Shown: positions 46,950-56,129, counted from the first letter of the stretch. The stretch: DNA of 64,000 bases from CAVYXK01 sp963708245 (GCA_963708245.1 OY970201.1:1612001-1676000), one strand, 5' to 3'. Numbers and translations are program-made. The notes: generated by a model not told the origin, from the letters alone.

Positions 46950-47938
46950 GGTTCGTCTTCATGGGGCGAAGCGAGCGCACTCGCATAAGGGCGTTCGATC
47001 CAGTACCACGCCGTCAGCGCCGGAACGCCCAGCGCCAATTCGCGGATGCGCCTCAGCAGCGACAGCTCGATAGCGGTTTGCGGCCCGATTCCCAATAAGG
47101 TGCAGATCAGCAACACGCCGCCTTCCTGGACACCCAGCCCGCCCGGCACGGCGAAGCCGACCGCACGGAATGCCTGGCCTAGGCTTTCGATGATCGTCGC
47201 GTCGCGGAAGCCGACCGGAACGCCGAGCACATGCAGACCGACCATGACCTCGAACCCGCCCAGCAGCCAGGCGGCAAAGTGGTAGGTTCCGCCGACGATC
47301 AGCCGGCGCGGGGATCCGTAGATCGCGGCAATGGTCAAATGCAGCCCGGTCAGACCCGTGAGCCCCTTCCAGTTCTGCCGCTTCGCCAACCGCAAGAGGC
47401 CGCCTTCCAGAACACGAAACAGGCCGAAGCGCTGGGCGACCACGAAGACGGCGGTCAGAATGGCGATGGCGGCAAGGACGCCGCCGGCCATATGACCGGA
47501 AAGTCCTGCCGTCTGCGAACCCGCCGCCAGCAAACCGACGCCCAGCACGGTAAAGACCACCTGGCTCAGCATCTCCAGCGTGAGGTCGGCGGCGACGCCG
47601 GCCCCGGCGACGCTGAGCGGCACGCCGGCTTGGGCGAGGAGCCGCGCGCCTACGAGATGACCGCCGATCTGCGCTACCGGCAGCAGGGCGTTCACCCCTT
47701 CCCGGATCAGACGCAGGCCGAAAAACGCCCGCCAGGACGGCGTCCGGGAACCGGATGCCAGGGCGCGCCAGCCGAGCGCGGAACAGAAGACCTGCGGCAG
47801 ATGGATGGCGATGACCGGGACGATGCCCCAGCCCGTTGCTGCAATACCCGCTCCAATCCCGGCAACACCGTTCGCCATCACGAGACCGATGACGATGGCA
47901 AGTCCGGCCAGGACCGAAAGGACGGCCGAGACCCTCAC
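46928..47938 (-). CDS. hpnL: HpnL-type membrane protein (lysylphosphatidylglycerol-synthase-like integral membrane family)
   Basis: A 336-residue protein with about eight membrane helices and no soluble catalytic domain. Family features include FFGLRLIREGVNALLPVAQI near the middle and the C-terminal FAVPGGLGVQEGGVLLICTL. It belongs to the flippase-like LPG_synthase_TM group, in which HpnL is associated with hopanoid genes. GTG 47938 overlaps the stop of the hpnN N-terminal fragment (GTGA). Assignment to hopanoid metabolism is by family and neighbourhood. Confidence 0.8.
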   Translation of the reverse strand: MRVSAVLSVLAGLAIVIGLVMANGVAGIGAGIAATGWGIVPVIAIHLPQVFCSALGWRALASGSRTPSWRAFFGLRLIREGVNALLPVAQIGGHLVGARLLAQAGVPLSVAGAGVAADLTLEMLSQVVFTVLGVGLLAAGSQTAGLSGHMAGGVLAAIAILTAVFVVAQRFGLFRVLEGGLLRLAKRQNWKGLTGLTGLHLTIAAIYGSPRRLIVGGTYHFAAWLLGGFEVMVGLHVLGVPVGFRDATIIESLGQAFRAVGFAVPGGLGVQEGGVLLICTLLGIGPQTAIELSLLRRIRELALGVPALTAWYWIERPYASALASPHEDEPCRESTS

Positions 47939-48564
47939 CGGGCACGGTGCTCGCGGAGGAAGCTCCGGAAGCGCCGCGCGACGACTTCCGGACCGACCGT
48001 GGGCCTCCCGAGTTCAGCCAGCGAGCCCGGCGCGATGCGGATGTGGATCAATGCCGGACCCGATCGTCCCTCTTGCCGTGCCGCCTGGCTGAGCGCAAAA
48101 AGCCCGCGGGCGCTGTGGTCGGCGGCCAGCGCGCCCAGAAAGGGCTGGGCCTCGATGATCCGCTCGAGCACCGCCTCAAGCCGGGGCGTATCGAGGAAGA
48201 GCAATCCTTCCTGCGACAAGAAGGGCGAGCTGTCGGGGCGGCGCAGCGTCTTGAAATCAGTGTGGTCCAGCGCCAGCGCCGCTGCCAGATCGGCGGCCGT
48301 CGATTCGGTTGCCTCAGGGATACGGCCGTCCACCACCGCCACCAGCAGATCGCTGAATTGCGGAAAGTCGCGTGCGAAGGCAATGGCGTTGTGGCGCCAG
48401 GGCAGGCTTTCCGGAAACATCAAATTGGTGTTGGTGTTGATGCCCAGATCGTGCGCCGTCGTGATCGCGCTGACACCCGCCAGCACGCCACCGGCCAGCA
48501 TGACGATCAGCGCATGGCGTTGGCTGCGCCCGACAAGCCAGGCGAGCGAATCAAGAAAGGTCAT
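47935..48564 (-). pseudogene. N-terminal fragment of a second hpnN (RND transporter)
   Basis: A 209-residue open frame with one membrane helix (ALIVMLAGGVLAGVSAI), then LGINTNTNLMFPESLPWRHN and ARDFPQFSDLLVAVVDG. It parallels the first 190 residues of the intact HpnN (IDTDNSHLFDPALPWRQ; SRDFPQFDNITLTVV). All membrane bundles after helix 1 are absent. It is open from its start to an overlap with hpnL, so a truncated periplasmic domain could be made. The matching C-terminal part lies at 39779-40330 in the same orientation. Confidence 0.75.
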
Positions 48565-48699
48565 CTCTCAACCAATGCGCGCCACGCCCACGATGATTGT
48601 CCCTCTCGCTGTTTGCAGACCGGTCGCATGGGTGTTGCCGTGGGCTGGCCGGCGCCTTTCGGCGCACCTTACCGCTCAGCCAACCGGGCTCCCTCAACG

Positions 48700-48856
48700 T
48701 CACCTTTGTTCTTCCGGCACGCCTCCAGCGGGCGGCGAGCTGTGCGTTGTCGAGCTCTGGTCAGGCCAGTGTCGCCGGATCATAGAGTTCGTGCGTTTCC
48801 AGGAACTGCCGGCAGAACTGTTCCTTAACGGCCTCGGACCCAACCTTCACCTTCAT
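48700..48856 (-). pseudogene. N-terminal remnant of a ferritin-like paralogue, with in-frame TGA
   Basis: ATG 48856 opens a frame of 31 codons ending YDPATLA, then TGA, then PELDNAQLAAR in the same frame. This aligns with DWPELSPDALARL of the ferritin-like gene just upstream, where the TGA position is Trp, so it looks like a TGG to TGA change in a partial duplicate. The frame loses similarity after about 50 codons. Its ATG overlaps the TGA of the preceding gene (TGATG). Confidence 0.4.
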
Positions 48857-49811
48857 CAGCCAACTCCCACGCTAGTGCGGCGTCGGTTCCGCGTGAACCG
48901 ACAGAACAGGCGGGCAATCGCCGGCGTTGTGGTGGGGCGCAGCAGTCGACCGTCGTAGCCGGCGAAGCGCCGATCATTCTCCGCCAGACAGACCACCATG
49001 AGCGCCGCGGGGCTGATGTCGACTTCGCTCACTGACTTGCTGCCGGTCAGTGTGAAGTTGTGATCTGCCGGCTTGCCATTCCCGGCATCCATCCCACGCG
49101 CGATGCCGATGCGTTCCCAGGCAAGAAAGACCCAGACTGCGACGACTCGCAGTTCAAACCAAACCCGCCGCCAGATCGGAAGGCGACGACGGTGCCAGGC
49201 CAGCCAGTTGGCGAACAACAGGATATGGCGCGCCTCTTCCTGGATGACTGGCTCGAACGTGTCGACCAGCTGCGGCGGGAAAAAGCCCGATCGCTTCGCC
49301 ACCTCGAACAGGCCGAATGCGAAAAAGCTATCCACGCATTCGGAGAAACCGGTGACCATATAGGCCCATTCCGGATCACGTGGTTCGCGGTAGACAGGCT
49401 CCGGTGCGAGCCGGATACCATAAGCGGCAACAAGATTAGACAACACGTCTTTATGTCGGCCCTCCTCCCGGCATTGCGCTCGATGGCCTCCCGCCAGGCA
49501 GGATCAGCTAGGCTTTTTCCATAGGCGGACATGCGCAGTCGCGCCTTGCCCTCCGTCTGCACCGCGATGTCCCAGATCGGTAGGCCGGTCAGCCGTGCCA
49601 GTGCATCAGGCGACAGCTCGGGCCAATCGATGATTGACGGCCGATACGGGTTGAAGGTGTCACGAAACATGCGACAGACCGCGTCCCGGTGAGCATCGCT
49701 GCCGATCGGCAACATTCCAGGGGCCGGCCACGTCCAATGGCGCGCGGCATGATCCGCGGCAACGAGGTTGGGCGCAAGTGGCGCCGCGAACCGTTCCGCT
49801 GTTTGCATCAT
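48856..49811 (-). pseudogene. Ferritin-like diiron protein, single frameshift
   Basis: The 5' part (to about 49480) and the 3' part (from about 49490) are in different frames. Joined at GGGAGGAG they give a protein of about 317 residues with two metal-ligand helices, EEGRHKD and EEARHIL, typical of ferritin-like diiron enzymes. A hydrophobic stretch (FELRVVAVWVFLAWERI) lies in the C-terminal half. It may be a true frameshift or a sequencing error, because everything else is intact. The next genes are hpnN' and hpnL, so a lipid-related oxygenase or desaturase role is possible. Confidence 0.6.
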
Positions 49812-50054
49812 GGCTTGTGGTCCATCTGACCGTACCTGATAACACTCTCCACGCCGACATGTCCCGTTTGAGCGATGGAAGCGATCGCCTCGACCATCGC
49901 GTTAGCCGCCGAGCTGGGGTCGAGCAATGATCGGCACATGATCGCTTTTGGTCAACCAGAGAAGAAAAGCCAACGATGAAGGTGGCGCTCGACTTGACTG
50001 CTGATCGTGCTTTGCAGCCGTTCGGGTTGGGCCGGCTGAATGTCTGCAATGGGT

Positions 50055-52011
50055 GTGCGCCGTGAAAGGCGGCGCTTTCCAGTGGGTGCAAGTCCCACCC
50101 GGCAACGCTCCAGCCGGAAGCAACCGGAGCAGTCATGGAGGTGACGAAATGGCTGAAGCCTTCGGTCTAGCGGGTCACGAATTGGTGGCCGCGCGAGTGT
50201 GCAGGCCGCAACGCGAGTGAACGCCGAGCAAGCCTCGAAAAGGACGATGCGCAGGCCGACCCGACGACCCTTTCGGGGAAGGCTGACACGGCTGGGTGGG
50301 ATGAGCGAAGAGTACGCCCAGCCGCTGCACCGGGGTAGTGGCGGCAGCATGTACACAAGGAAAGCGCACGCAACACGGGAAGCCCCAGGGCGCGGTCAGG
50401 GATGATCAACCGGACGCCCGCGAGGGACAGGCCGGGCGCCGTGGGGTGGCGGAGAGGTTCGTAGGTACCGCGGAAGCCGGGTAACGCCGGTGGAGGGAAG
50501 GGACCTCAGTTCAAGACAGACGCAGGACGTAGTGAGGGACCTGGAGATTGGGCAACCTATCAACTCCGAACAGTGTTCAGAAACTGCAGATGGCGTTGCA
50601 CGCGAAAGCGAAGGCAGAAGCTGGCTATCGCTTCTATGCCCTGTACGACAAGATCAGCCGTGAAGACATCTTGGCTCATGCCTATGCCCTGTGCCGCTCC
50701 AACAAGGGTGCACCAGGCGTGGACGGTCAGGACTTCGCGGACATCGAGGCGTATGGGACGCAGCGGTGGCTCGGCGAACTGGCGCTTGCACTCAGGCAGG
50801 AGACCTACCGACCGGAACCGATCAGACGCGTGTTTATTGCGAAAGCCAACGGCAAACTCAGGCCGCTGGGCATCTCGACCGTGCGGGATCGGGTCTGCAT
50901 GACAGCAGCGATGCTGGTGCTGGAACCGATCTTTGAAGCCGACCTTCCACCGGAGCAATACGCTTACCGTCCCGGGCGCAACGCCCAACAGGCGGTGATC
51001 GAGGTGGAGGAACTGCTGTTCCGTGGCCACCCGGAAGTGGTTGACGCCGACCTCGCGGACTACTTCGGGAGCATTCCCCATGCCGACCTCTTGAAGTCGG
51101 TGGCTCGCCGGATCGTTGATCGGCGTGTGCTGCATCTGATCAGGATGTGGCTGGACTGCCCCGTGGAAGAAACCGACAAACGAGGGCGGAGGACACGCAC
51201 GACGGAGGCTCGGGACAAGCGGTGCGGCATCCCGCAAGGCTCACCCATCTCACCACTGCTGGCGAATCTCTACATGCGCCGGTTTGTGCTGGGCTGGAAG
51301 AAGCTCGGGCTGGAGCGACGCCTCGGCACGCGCATCGTGACTTACGCCGACGACCTCGTGATCCTGTGCCGGAAGGGCAACGCCGACGAGGCGTTGCGAC
51401 GACTGCGCGAGATCATGGGCAAGCTGAAGCTCACGGTGAACGAGGAGAAGACACGTATCTGCAAGGTGCCGGAAGGGGAGTTCGACTTCCTGGGATACAC
51501 GTTCGGACGGATGTATTCGGCGAGAACCGGCAAGGCCCGCTTGGGTCAGCGGCCATCAAAGAAGAGCATCAAGCGCATGGTCGACAAAGTCCACGCGCTG
51601 ACTGACCGATCGGGTACTTGGCAGAAGACCACAGAGCTGGTGGAGCAGTTGAACCGCGCGTTACGCGGATGGGCCAACTACTTCAGCGTTGGCACTGTCA
51701 ACAAGGCGTATCGGGCGCTCGACAGCTACACGGCGGTGCGGTTGCGCCGGTGGTTGCGTTCCAAGCACAAGGTCAGGCGACGCAGGGGCGGGAGCTATCC
51801 ACCCTCGCACCTCTACGGGCACTTCGGGCTCGTGCGCCTGAGCCGGCTTGGGCACGACGTGGCGTGGGTGAAGGCGTGATGTCTTGTCCGAGAGCCGGAT
51901 GCGGGAGATCTGCATGTCCGGTTCGATGAGCGGGGTGTGGAGACGGAGCCACGGCCGGACCAGTGAGGCACCGCCAAACGAAAGGGGCGGCAACAGATAT
52001 GTTCGACCTAC
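50055..52011 (+). mobile_element. Group II intron
   Basis: The 5' end shows the group II consensus GUGYG (GTGTGCGCC at 50053 or GTGCGCC at 50055) followed by a stem-rich, gene-free leader of 490 bases. A maturase-type reverse transcriptase occupies 50548-51879. Domain V is recognisable at 51892-51924: GAGCCGGATG and CATGTCCGGTTC pair as a hairpin with a GAGA-containing loop. The 3' end is set at the CCTAC near 52011 and could be off by tens of bases. The interrupted host gene is not recognisable. Confidence 0.8.
50548..51879 (+). CDS. ltrA: Group II intron reverse transcriptase/maturase
   Basis: A 443-residue intron-encoded protein. Reverse transcriptase blocks are present in order: GAPGVDGQDF (RT0), VFIAKANGKLRPLGISTVRD, EQYAYRPGRNAQQA, VDADLADYFGSIPH, RCGIPQGSPISPLLANLY and the catalytic TYADDLVIL. 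The maturase X domain follows (LGYTFG, then LNRALRGWANYFSVG). No HNH endonuclease domain follows, so retrohoming would use an endonuclease-independent route. ATG versus upstream GTG/TTG start is uncertain. It acts with the intron RNA in splicing and mobility. Confidence 0.93.
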   Translation: MGNLSTPNSVQKLQMALHAKAKAEAGYRFYALYDKISREDILAHAYALCRSNKGAPGVDGQDFADIEAYGTQRWLGELALALRQETYRPEPIRRVFIAKANGKLRPLGISTVRDRVCMTAAMLVLEPIFEADLPPEQYAYRPGRNAQQAVIEVEELLFRGHPEVVDADLADYFGSIPHADLLKSVARRIVDRRVLHLIRMWLDCPVEETDKRGRRTRTTEARDKRCGIPQGSPISPLLANLYMRRFVLGWKKLGLERRLGTRIVTYADDLVILCRKGNADEALRRLREIMGKLKLTVNEEKTRICKVPEGEFDFLGYTFGRMYSARTGKARLGQRPSKKSIKRMVDKVHALTDRSGTWQKTTELVEQLNRALRGWANYFSVGTVNKAYRALDSYTAVRLRRWLRSKHKVRRRRGGSYPPSHLYGHFGLVRLSRLGHDVAWVKA

Positions 52012-52169
52012 AGCCACCGCGCCACACCTCGACTCTACCGAGACCGGTCATCGGACAGCGCCGCTGCGAAATGGCAAGCGCCAGCGGAATTCCTACACGT
52101 GGCAACGATCGATCTGGCGATTCTTCGCTGCGGCCTAGGCCCCAACGCAGCCGCCAAAACCTCACCCCC

Positions 52170-52434
52170 GCCCCGGAACCACCTCACCGAACCCTCCACA
52201 TCGCGGTCGGGTCCCGGCAAGGCCGTGGCCTAAGGGACACCAACACCTTGGTCGGCCGCTTCTGCCGACCACGGACCCAACGTCGATGAGCCGCCACAAT
52301 CTCCGGCACCACCTCCGCTGCCCGACGCATGCGTGCGAGTTCGGCGTCTGTCGGCACGAACGTGTCCGGATCAGCGGCGATCCCGGCGCGGATTGTCGCC
52401 TCCTCGATCCGGTTGTTCCGCGGAAGTCGCTTGC
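52170..52434 (-). pseudogene. BrnA/DUF4415-like antitoxin remnant
   Basis: A minus-strand frame reads NRIEEATIRAGIAADPDTFV, then PTDAELARMRRAAEV and QKRPTKVLVSLRP. This resembles the start and middle of BrnA-type (DUF4415) antitoxins, where KAPTKxxVSLR precedes the ribbon-helix-helix. The frame then degenerates and no good start codon is seen. It probably belonged to a type II toxin-antitoxin pair. Confidence 0.4.
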
Positions 52435-52614
52435 TCAGGCCGCTCCGGCGTCGGCTCGGAACTGCTCGCGCCGCTCCGCCCGCACAACGTATTCGGCGAT
52501 TGCCTCGCGCATAACCCAGTGCGGGCTGCGGCGCCGCGCGTCCGCCAGTCGCTGCACGCGGCCACGCAGTTCAGGGTCGAGTTTGAGACTAGTCGTCCGT
52601 TGCTTGTCGCGCAT
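52435..52614 (-). CDS. CopG/ribbon-helix-helix antitoxin-like protein
   Basis: A 59-residue protein. It has the ribbon-helix-helix pattern TTSLKLDPELRGRVQRLADA, then SPHWVMREAIAEYV, which in type II antitoxins gives a DNA-binding dimer. The start ATG 52614 fits the family; longer frames add non-homologous sequence. No complete toxin gene follows on the same strand, and only a ParE-like toxin tail is found on the other strand. It may be an orphan antitoxin. Confidence 0.65.
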   Translation of the reverse strand: MRDKQRTTSLKLDPELRGRVQRLADARRRSPHWVMREAIAEYVVRAERREQFRADAGAA

Positions 52615-52767
52615 CCGGCCATCGGTCGTCCAATCGAGGGGATGAAGCCCGCCTTTCGGGATTGGCCGATCGCGTTCGGCGACAGTGGTTACGTTGTCCG
52701 CGACCGCCAGGACGTCAAACTGGTGCTGATCCTGGCAGTGCGGCACGCCAACGAAGCCGGTTTTTAG
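52600..52767 (+). pseudogene. C-terminal fragment of a RelE/ParE-type toxin
   Basis: A plus-strand frame encodes HPAIGRPIEGMKPAFRDWPI, then FGDSGYVVRDRQD and LVLILAVRHANEAGF. This is the last half of ParE-like toxins (P.xGRP..GM, YVV.Y..., VVILAV.H..EAGY). The N-terminal half is missing and the upstream frame has no similarity. It overlaps the start of the CopG-like gene on the opposite strand. Confidence 0.55.
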
Positions 52768-52772
52768 ATGTA

Positions 52773-53576
52773 TCAGACCCGCACCGGATGGCGCGCCAAC
52801 AGGTCCCGCAAGAACGCCATGCGCTCCTCCGCACCGGCCATGATGTAGCTCTGGTCCGACCCGGAGCCGAGATACCGCGCACCCATCGCCAGATAGCGCG
52901 CCATGTCCTCGGGGTCGTTGATCCCGCCCATCCCCAGCACCTTGCCGTGCGCCCGGCAGGCTGCACCCACCTTCTCGTACGCCTCGACCACCTTCGGATG
53001 CCGCACCTGGCCGGAGATACCCATCTCCGCTGTCAGGTCGAACGTGCCGATCAGCAGCACGTCAATCCCATCGACCGCGGCGATCGCCGGAGCATTCTCG
53101 ATCGCCGCTGGGCTTTCCAGCATCACGATCGTCAGGACCTCCTGGTTGATCGCCGCCTGCGCCTCGGCCACGTGCGGCGGGCGGAAGGCATACACCGCCG
53201 GCGGGCCGCCCCAGCTTCGCTTGCCCTGCGGCGGGTAGTGGAACGCCGCGGCGATGGCGCGCGCCTGTTCGGCGGTATCGACATGCGGCACCGTGATTCC
53301 CAGCGCGCCGTTATCCAGCAGCCGAGTCGCCTCGTCGATCGCGCCAGCGCAGACCCGCACGACCGGGGTGATGCCGGCGGGCAGCGAGGCGATGCAGAGC
53401 TGCGTCGCCTCCTGCATCGTGAAGGCGCCATGCTCCATATCGATGAACAGAATGTCGTGTCCGGTGGACGCGGCGATCAGCGGTGCAGCGACGGTGCGCA
53501 GGTGATGCAAGCTGAAGCTGATCACGACGCCGCCGGCATCCAGCTTCCGCTTGGCGTGGTTCGGAGTGAGAGCCAT
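52773..53576 (-). CDS. HpcH/HpaI-family aldolase
   Basis: A 267-residue class II (metal-dependent) aldolase of the 2-keto-3-deoxy-acid/hydroxy-ketoacid type. Visible blocks are FIDMEHGAF (metal Glu region), GITPVVRVCAG, GALGITVPHVDTAEQARAIA, VMLESPAAIENAPAIAAVDG and DVLLIGTFDLTAEMG. Family members cleave 4-hydroxy-2-oxo acids to pyruvate or glyoxylate and an aldehyde. An AGGGGAGG site precedes ATG 53576. It appears monocistronic; a small stem-loop (GCGAG/CTCGC, about 53599-53613) lies in its 5' region. Substrate not predictable. Confidence 0.9.
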   Translation of the reverse strand: MALTPNHAKRKLDAGGVVISFSLHHLRTVAAPLIAASTGHDILFIDMEHGAFTMQEATQLCIASLPAGITPVVRVCAGAIDEATRLLDNGALGITVPHVDTAEQARAIAAAFHYPPQGKRSWGGPPAVYAFRPPHVAEAQAAINQEVLTIVMLESPAAIENAPAIAAVDGIDVLLIGTFDLTAEMGISGQVRHPKVVEAYEKVGAACRAHGKVLGMGGINDPEDMARYLAMGARYLGSGSDQSYIMAGAEERMAFLRDLLARHPVRV

Positions 53577-53759
53577 CGGTGTACCTCCCCTTGCGCAGCG
53601 AGCTTTGCTCGCGGTGATTAGAATACCAACTCACGCTTGAACTTCCACCCTGCTACGCACCCGCAGGCGTGGCGTGTAGAGCCGCCCCGGCTTTGACGCA
53701 CCGCGCCGGTTTGCGTCATTCTCGTGTCATTGCGCGGATGACGCTCGGGGGTCGGAGCG

Positions 53760-55022
53760 ATGCAAGCTGCACTGGATGCCGTGCTGCGGCGGTTCATCAC
53801 GGTCGGGCGGCTGACTGTCCGTTGGCCGGACGGAACCGGAACGGTCTATGCCGGCCCGCCCGGCTCCGGACCCGCCGGGTCCATGGCGCTCCGCGATCAT
53901 GCCACGATCCGCCGGCTGCTGCTCAACCCCTGGCTCGCAGTCGGTGAGGCCTACATGGACGGTGGCCTGCAGGCCCGTGATGGCGGTATCTATGATGTGC
54001 TTGATGTGCTGGTCGCCAACCTGATGGCAAACTGGGCGGCGTTACCGGCGGCACGTCTGCACGCCGCTCTCGCCCGCCTCAAGCGCCAACTCGACCAGCA
54101 CAACCCAGTCCACCGGGCCCGCCGCAACGCGGCCCACCACTACGACCTCAACGGCCGGCTCTACAGCCTGTTCCTCGACCGCGACCGGCAATACTCCTGC
54201 GCCTATTTCCCCCGCGGCGACGAAACCCTGGAGGAGGCGCAGGCCGCCAAGAAGCGCCACATCGCTGCCAAGCTCTGCCTCAGCCGTCCGGGCCTCACCG
54301 TGCTCGACATCGGTTCCGGATGGGGCGGGCTGGCGCTGACGCTCGCGCGGGATCACGGGGCGCGCGTATTGGGGATTACGCTCTCGGCCGAGCAGCTCGC
54401 CGAATCCCGTGCTCGCGCGGCAGCCGAGGGACTGGCGGATCAGATCTCGTTCGAATTGCTCGATTACCGCGCAGTGCAGCAGAAATTCGATCGCATCGTC
54501 TCGGTCGGAATGTTCGAGCACGTCGGGGTCGGCTACTACCGCGCCTTCTTCGATACCGTGGCTCGTTGTCTGAACCCTGACGGTGTCGCCCTCTTGCACG
54601 CGATTGGCCGCAATGAAGTGCCGGGCAGCACCAATCCGTGGCTCACCAAATACATCTTCCCGGGTGGTTATTGCCCGGCCTTGTCAGAGGTGCTGCCGGC
54701 CATCGAACGCTCACGGCTGCTGGTGACGGATATCGAGATCCTGCGGCTGCACTACGCTGAAACGGTGCGCCACTGGCGCCGGCGCTTCGCCGCCAATCGC
54801 GACGCGATCGCCTCGCTTTATGACGAGCGGTTCTGCCGGATGTTCGAGTTCTATCTGGCCGGGGCAGAGCTGTCGTTCCGTCGTGAAAACATGATAGTAT
54901 TCCAGGTCCAGCTTGCGCATGAGCAGACAGCCGTGCCGCTGACGCGCGACTATATCGCGGTGACGTCCGCGGCGGTCGGTCGCCAGAGCGGGGTATCGCC
55001 GGAACTGCGGCGGTCCCGGTGA
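53760..55022 (+). CDS. cfa: Cyclopropane-fatty-acyl-phospholipid synthase
   Basis: A 420-residue SAM-dependent enzyme that puts a methylene bridge on unsaturated acyl chains of membrane phospholipids. It has an N-terminal lipid-binding domain, then HHYDLNGRLYSLFLDRDRQY, SCAYFPRG, and SAM motif I VLDIGSGWGGLALTLAR. Later come GITLSAEQ, VSVGMFEHVG and the YIFPGGYCPALSE region, all conserved in CFA synthases. Length normal. The start ATG 53760 follows a GGGG-rich weak site. Confidence 0.93.
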   Translation: MQAALDAVLRRFITVGRLTVRWPDGTGTVYAGPPGSGPAGSMALRDHATIRRLLLNPWLAVGEAYMDGGLQARDGGIYDVLDVLVANLMANWAALPAARLHAALARLKRQLDQHNPVHRARRNAAHHYDLNGRLYSLFLDRDRQYSCAYFPRGDETLEEAQAAKKRHIAAKLCLSRPGLTVLDIGSGWGGLALTLARDHGARVLGITLSAEQLAESRARAAAEGLADQISFELLDYRAVQQKFDRIVSVGMFEHVGVGYYRAFFDTVARCLNPDGVALLHAIGRNEVPGSTNPWLTKYIFPGGYCPALSEVLPAIERSRLLVTDIEILRLHYAETVRHWRRRFAANRDAIASLYDERFCRMFEFYLAGAELSFRRENMIVFQVQLAHEQTAVPLTRDYIAVTSAAVGRQSGVSPELRRSR

Positions 55023-55094
55023 ATCGATCCGACATTTCGTTACGGCACGATGGGTTCCTGCTGGCGGAAGAATGATAAGACGCGGGAATGCGGT

Positions 55095-56129
55095 ATGAGC
55101 GAAAGCACATTGGTCGATGCGGGCGTGTCCGGGCAGTACGACTGGATCCGCGAGCGTATTGCGCAGGTGCCGCGCGTGAAGATCGCGCTGACGCCGACGC
55201 CTTTGCAGGAGGCGCCCAACCTCAGCGCCGCGCTTGGTGGCCCGCGCATCTTCATCAAGCGAGACGATCTGACCGGCGTCGCGTTCGGCGGAAACAAGCT
55301 GCGCAACCTGGAATTCCGCCTCGCCCGCACGATGGCGGAGAAGCCTGATACGGTGATCGTCGGGCTCGACCTGCAGTCCAACTCGGCACGGCAAACCGTT
55401 GGCGCCTGCAATAAGCTGGGATTGAAGACGATCCTGGTGTTGGAGGGGCGACGGCCGGACGTGGTGCAAGGCAATCTGTTGGTCGATTTCCTGCTCGGCG
55501 CCGAAGTGATCTTCGCGCCGACCCGCGAGGCGCAGCGCCAGCAGCTTGACCTTGCCGCGCAACGGTGCCGGGACGCCGGCGGCCGCCCGCACATCCTGAA
55601 CGACAATCCGATGTTCGATGTGGCGTCGGCCATCGCCTATCTCGAGACGACGCTGGAAATCCTCGAACAGATGCAGCGGGCCGGCGTGCGTCCGACTGGT
55701 TTCTACATGTCCTCAAGCGGCAAGGGGCAGGCCGGTCTGGTGCTGGGCCGGCGCTTGACCAATGCGGGTATCGGGATCCACGGCGTGACAGCCACCGATG
55801 AGTTCCATGTGCCCAGCCGGACCGCAGCGATCGCCAATGAGACGGCGCAGATGCTTGATCTCGATCTGGTCGTGTCGGAACAAGAGATCGAAAACGACAT
55901 GGGATTTGTCGGGAAAGGCTACGGCATCCCGACCGAGGCGGCGGTGGAGGCCACGCGCCTGTTCGCGCGCTCCGAAGGCGTGGTGCTCGATCCGATCTAT
56001 ACCGGCAAGGCCGCGGCCGGAATGATCGCGCATATCCGAGCGGGACGGTACCGCAAGGACGACGTGCTGGTCTTCGTGCACACCGGCGGCACGCCGGCAA
56101 TCTTCAGTTGGAACACCCTCTGGGCCTGA
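55095..56129 (+). CDS. D-cysteine desulfhydrase / ACC deaminase family PLP enzyme
   Basis: A 344-residue fold-type II PLP enzyme. The N-terminal LTPTPLQEAPNLS and the PLP lysine in FGGNKLRNLEFRL are visible, with the NSARQTVGACNKLGL block (Ser/Asn substrate contacts), SSSGKGQAGLVLG phosphate loop and a C-terminal VFVHTGGTPAIFSW. The family contains D-cysteine desulfhydrases and 1-aminocyclopropane-1-carboxylate deaminases, which are hard to separate by eye. ATG 55095 was chosen from motif spacing. It is adjacent to, but not on the same strand as, the CRISPR locus. Confidence 0.88.
   Translation: MSESTLVDAGVSGQYDWIRERIAQVPRVKIALTPTPLQEAPNLSAALGGPRIFIKRDDLTGVAFGGNKLRNLEFRLARTMAEKPDTVIVGLDLQSNSARQTVGACNKLGLKTILVLEGRRPDVVQGNLLVDFLLGAEVIFAPTREAQRQQLDLAAQRCRDAGGRPHILNDNPMFDVASAIAYLETTLEILEQMQRAGVRPTGFYMSSSGKGQAGLVLGRRLTNAGIGIHGVTATDEFHVPSRTAAIANETAQMLDLDLVVSEQEIENDMGFVGKGYGIPTEAAVEATRLFARSEGVVLDPIYTGKAAAGMIAHIRAGRYRKDDVLVFVHTGGTPAIFSWNTLWA

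Noticed and set aside
47231..48958. A 575-codon plus-strand frame across hpnL and the hpnN fragment
   Set aside because: Runs antisense through three features with clear families; no motif.
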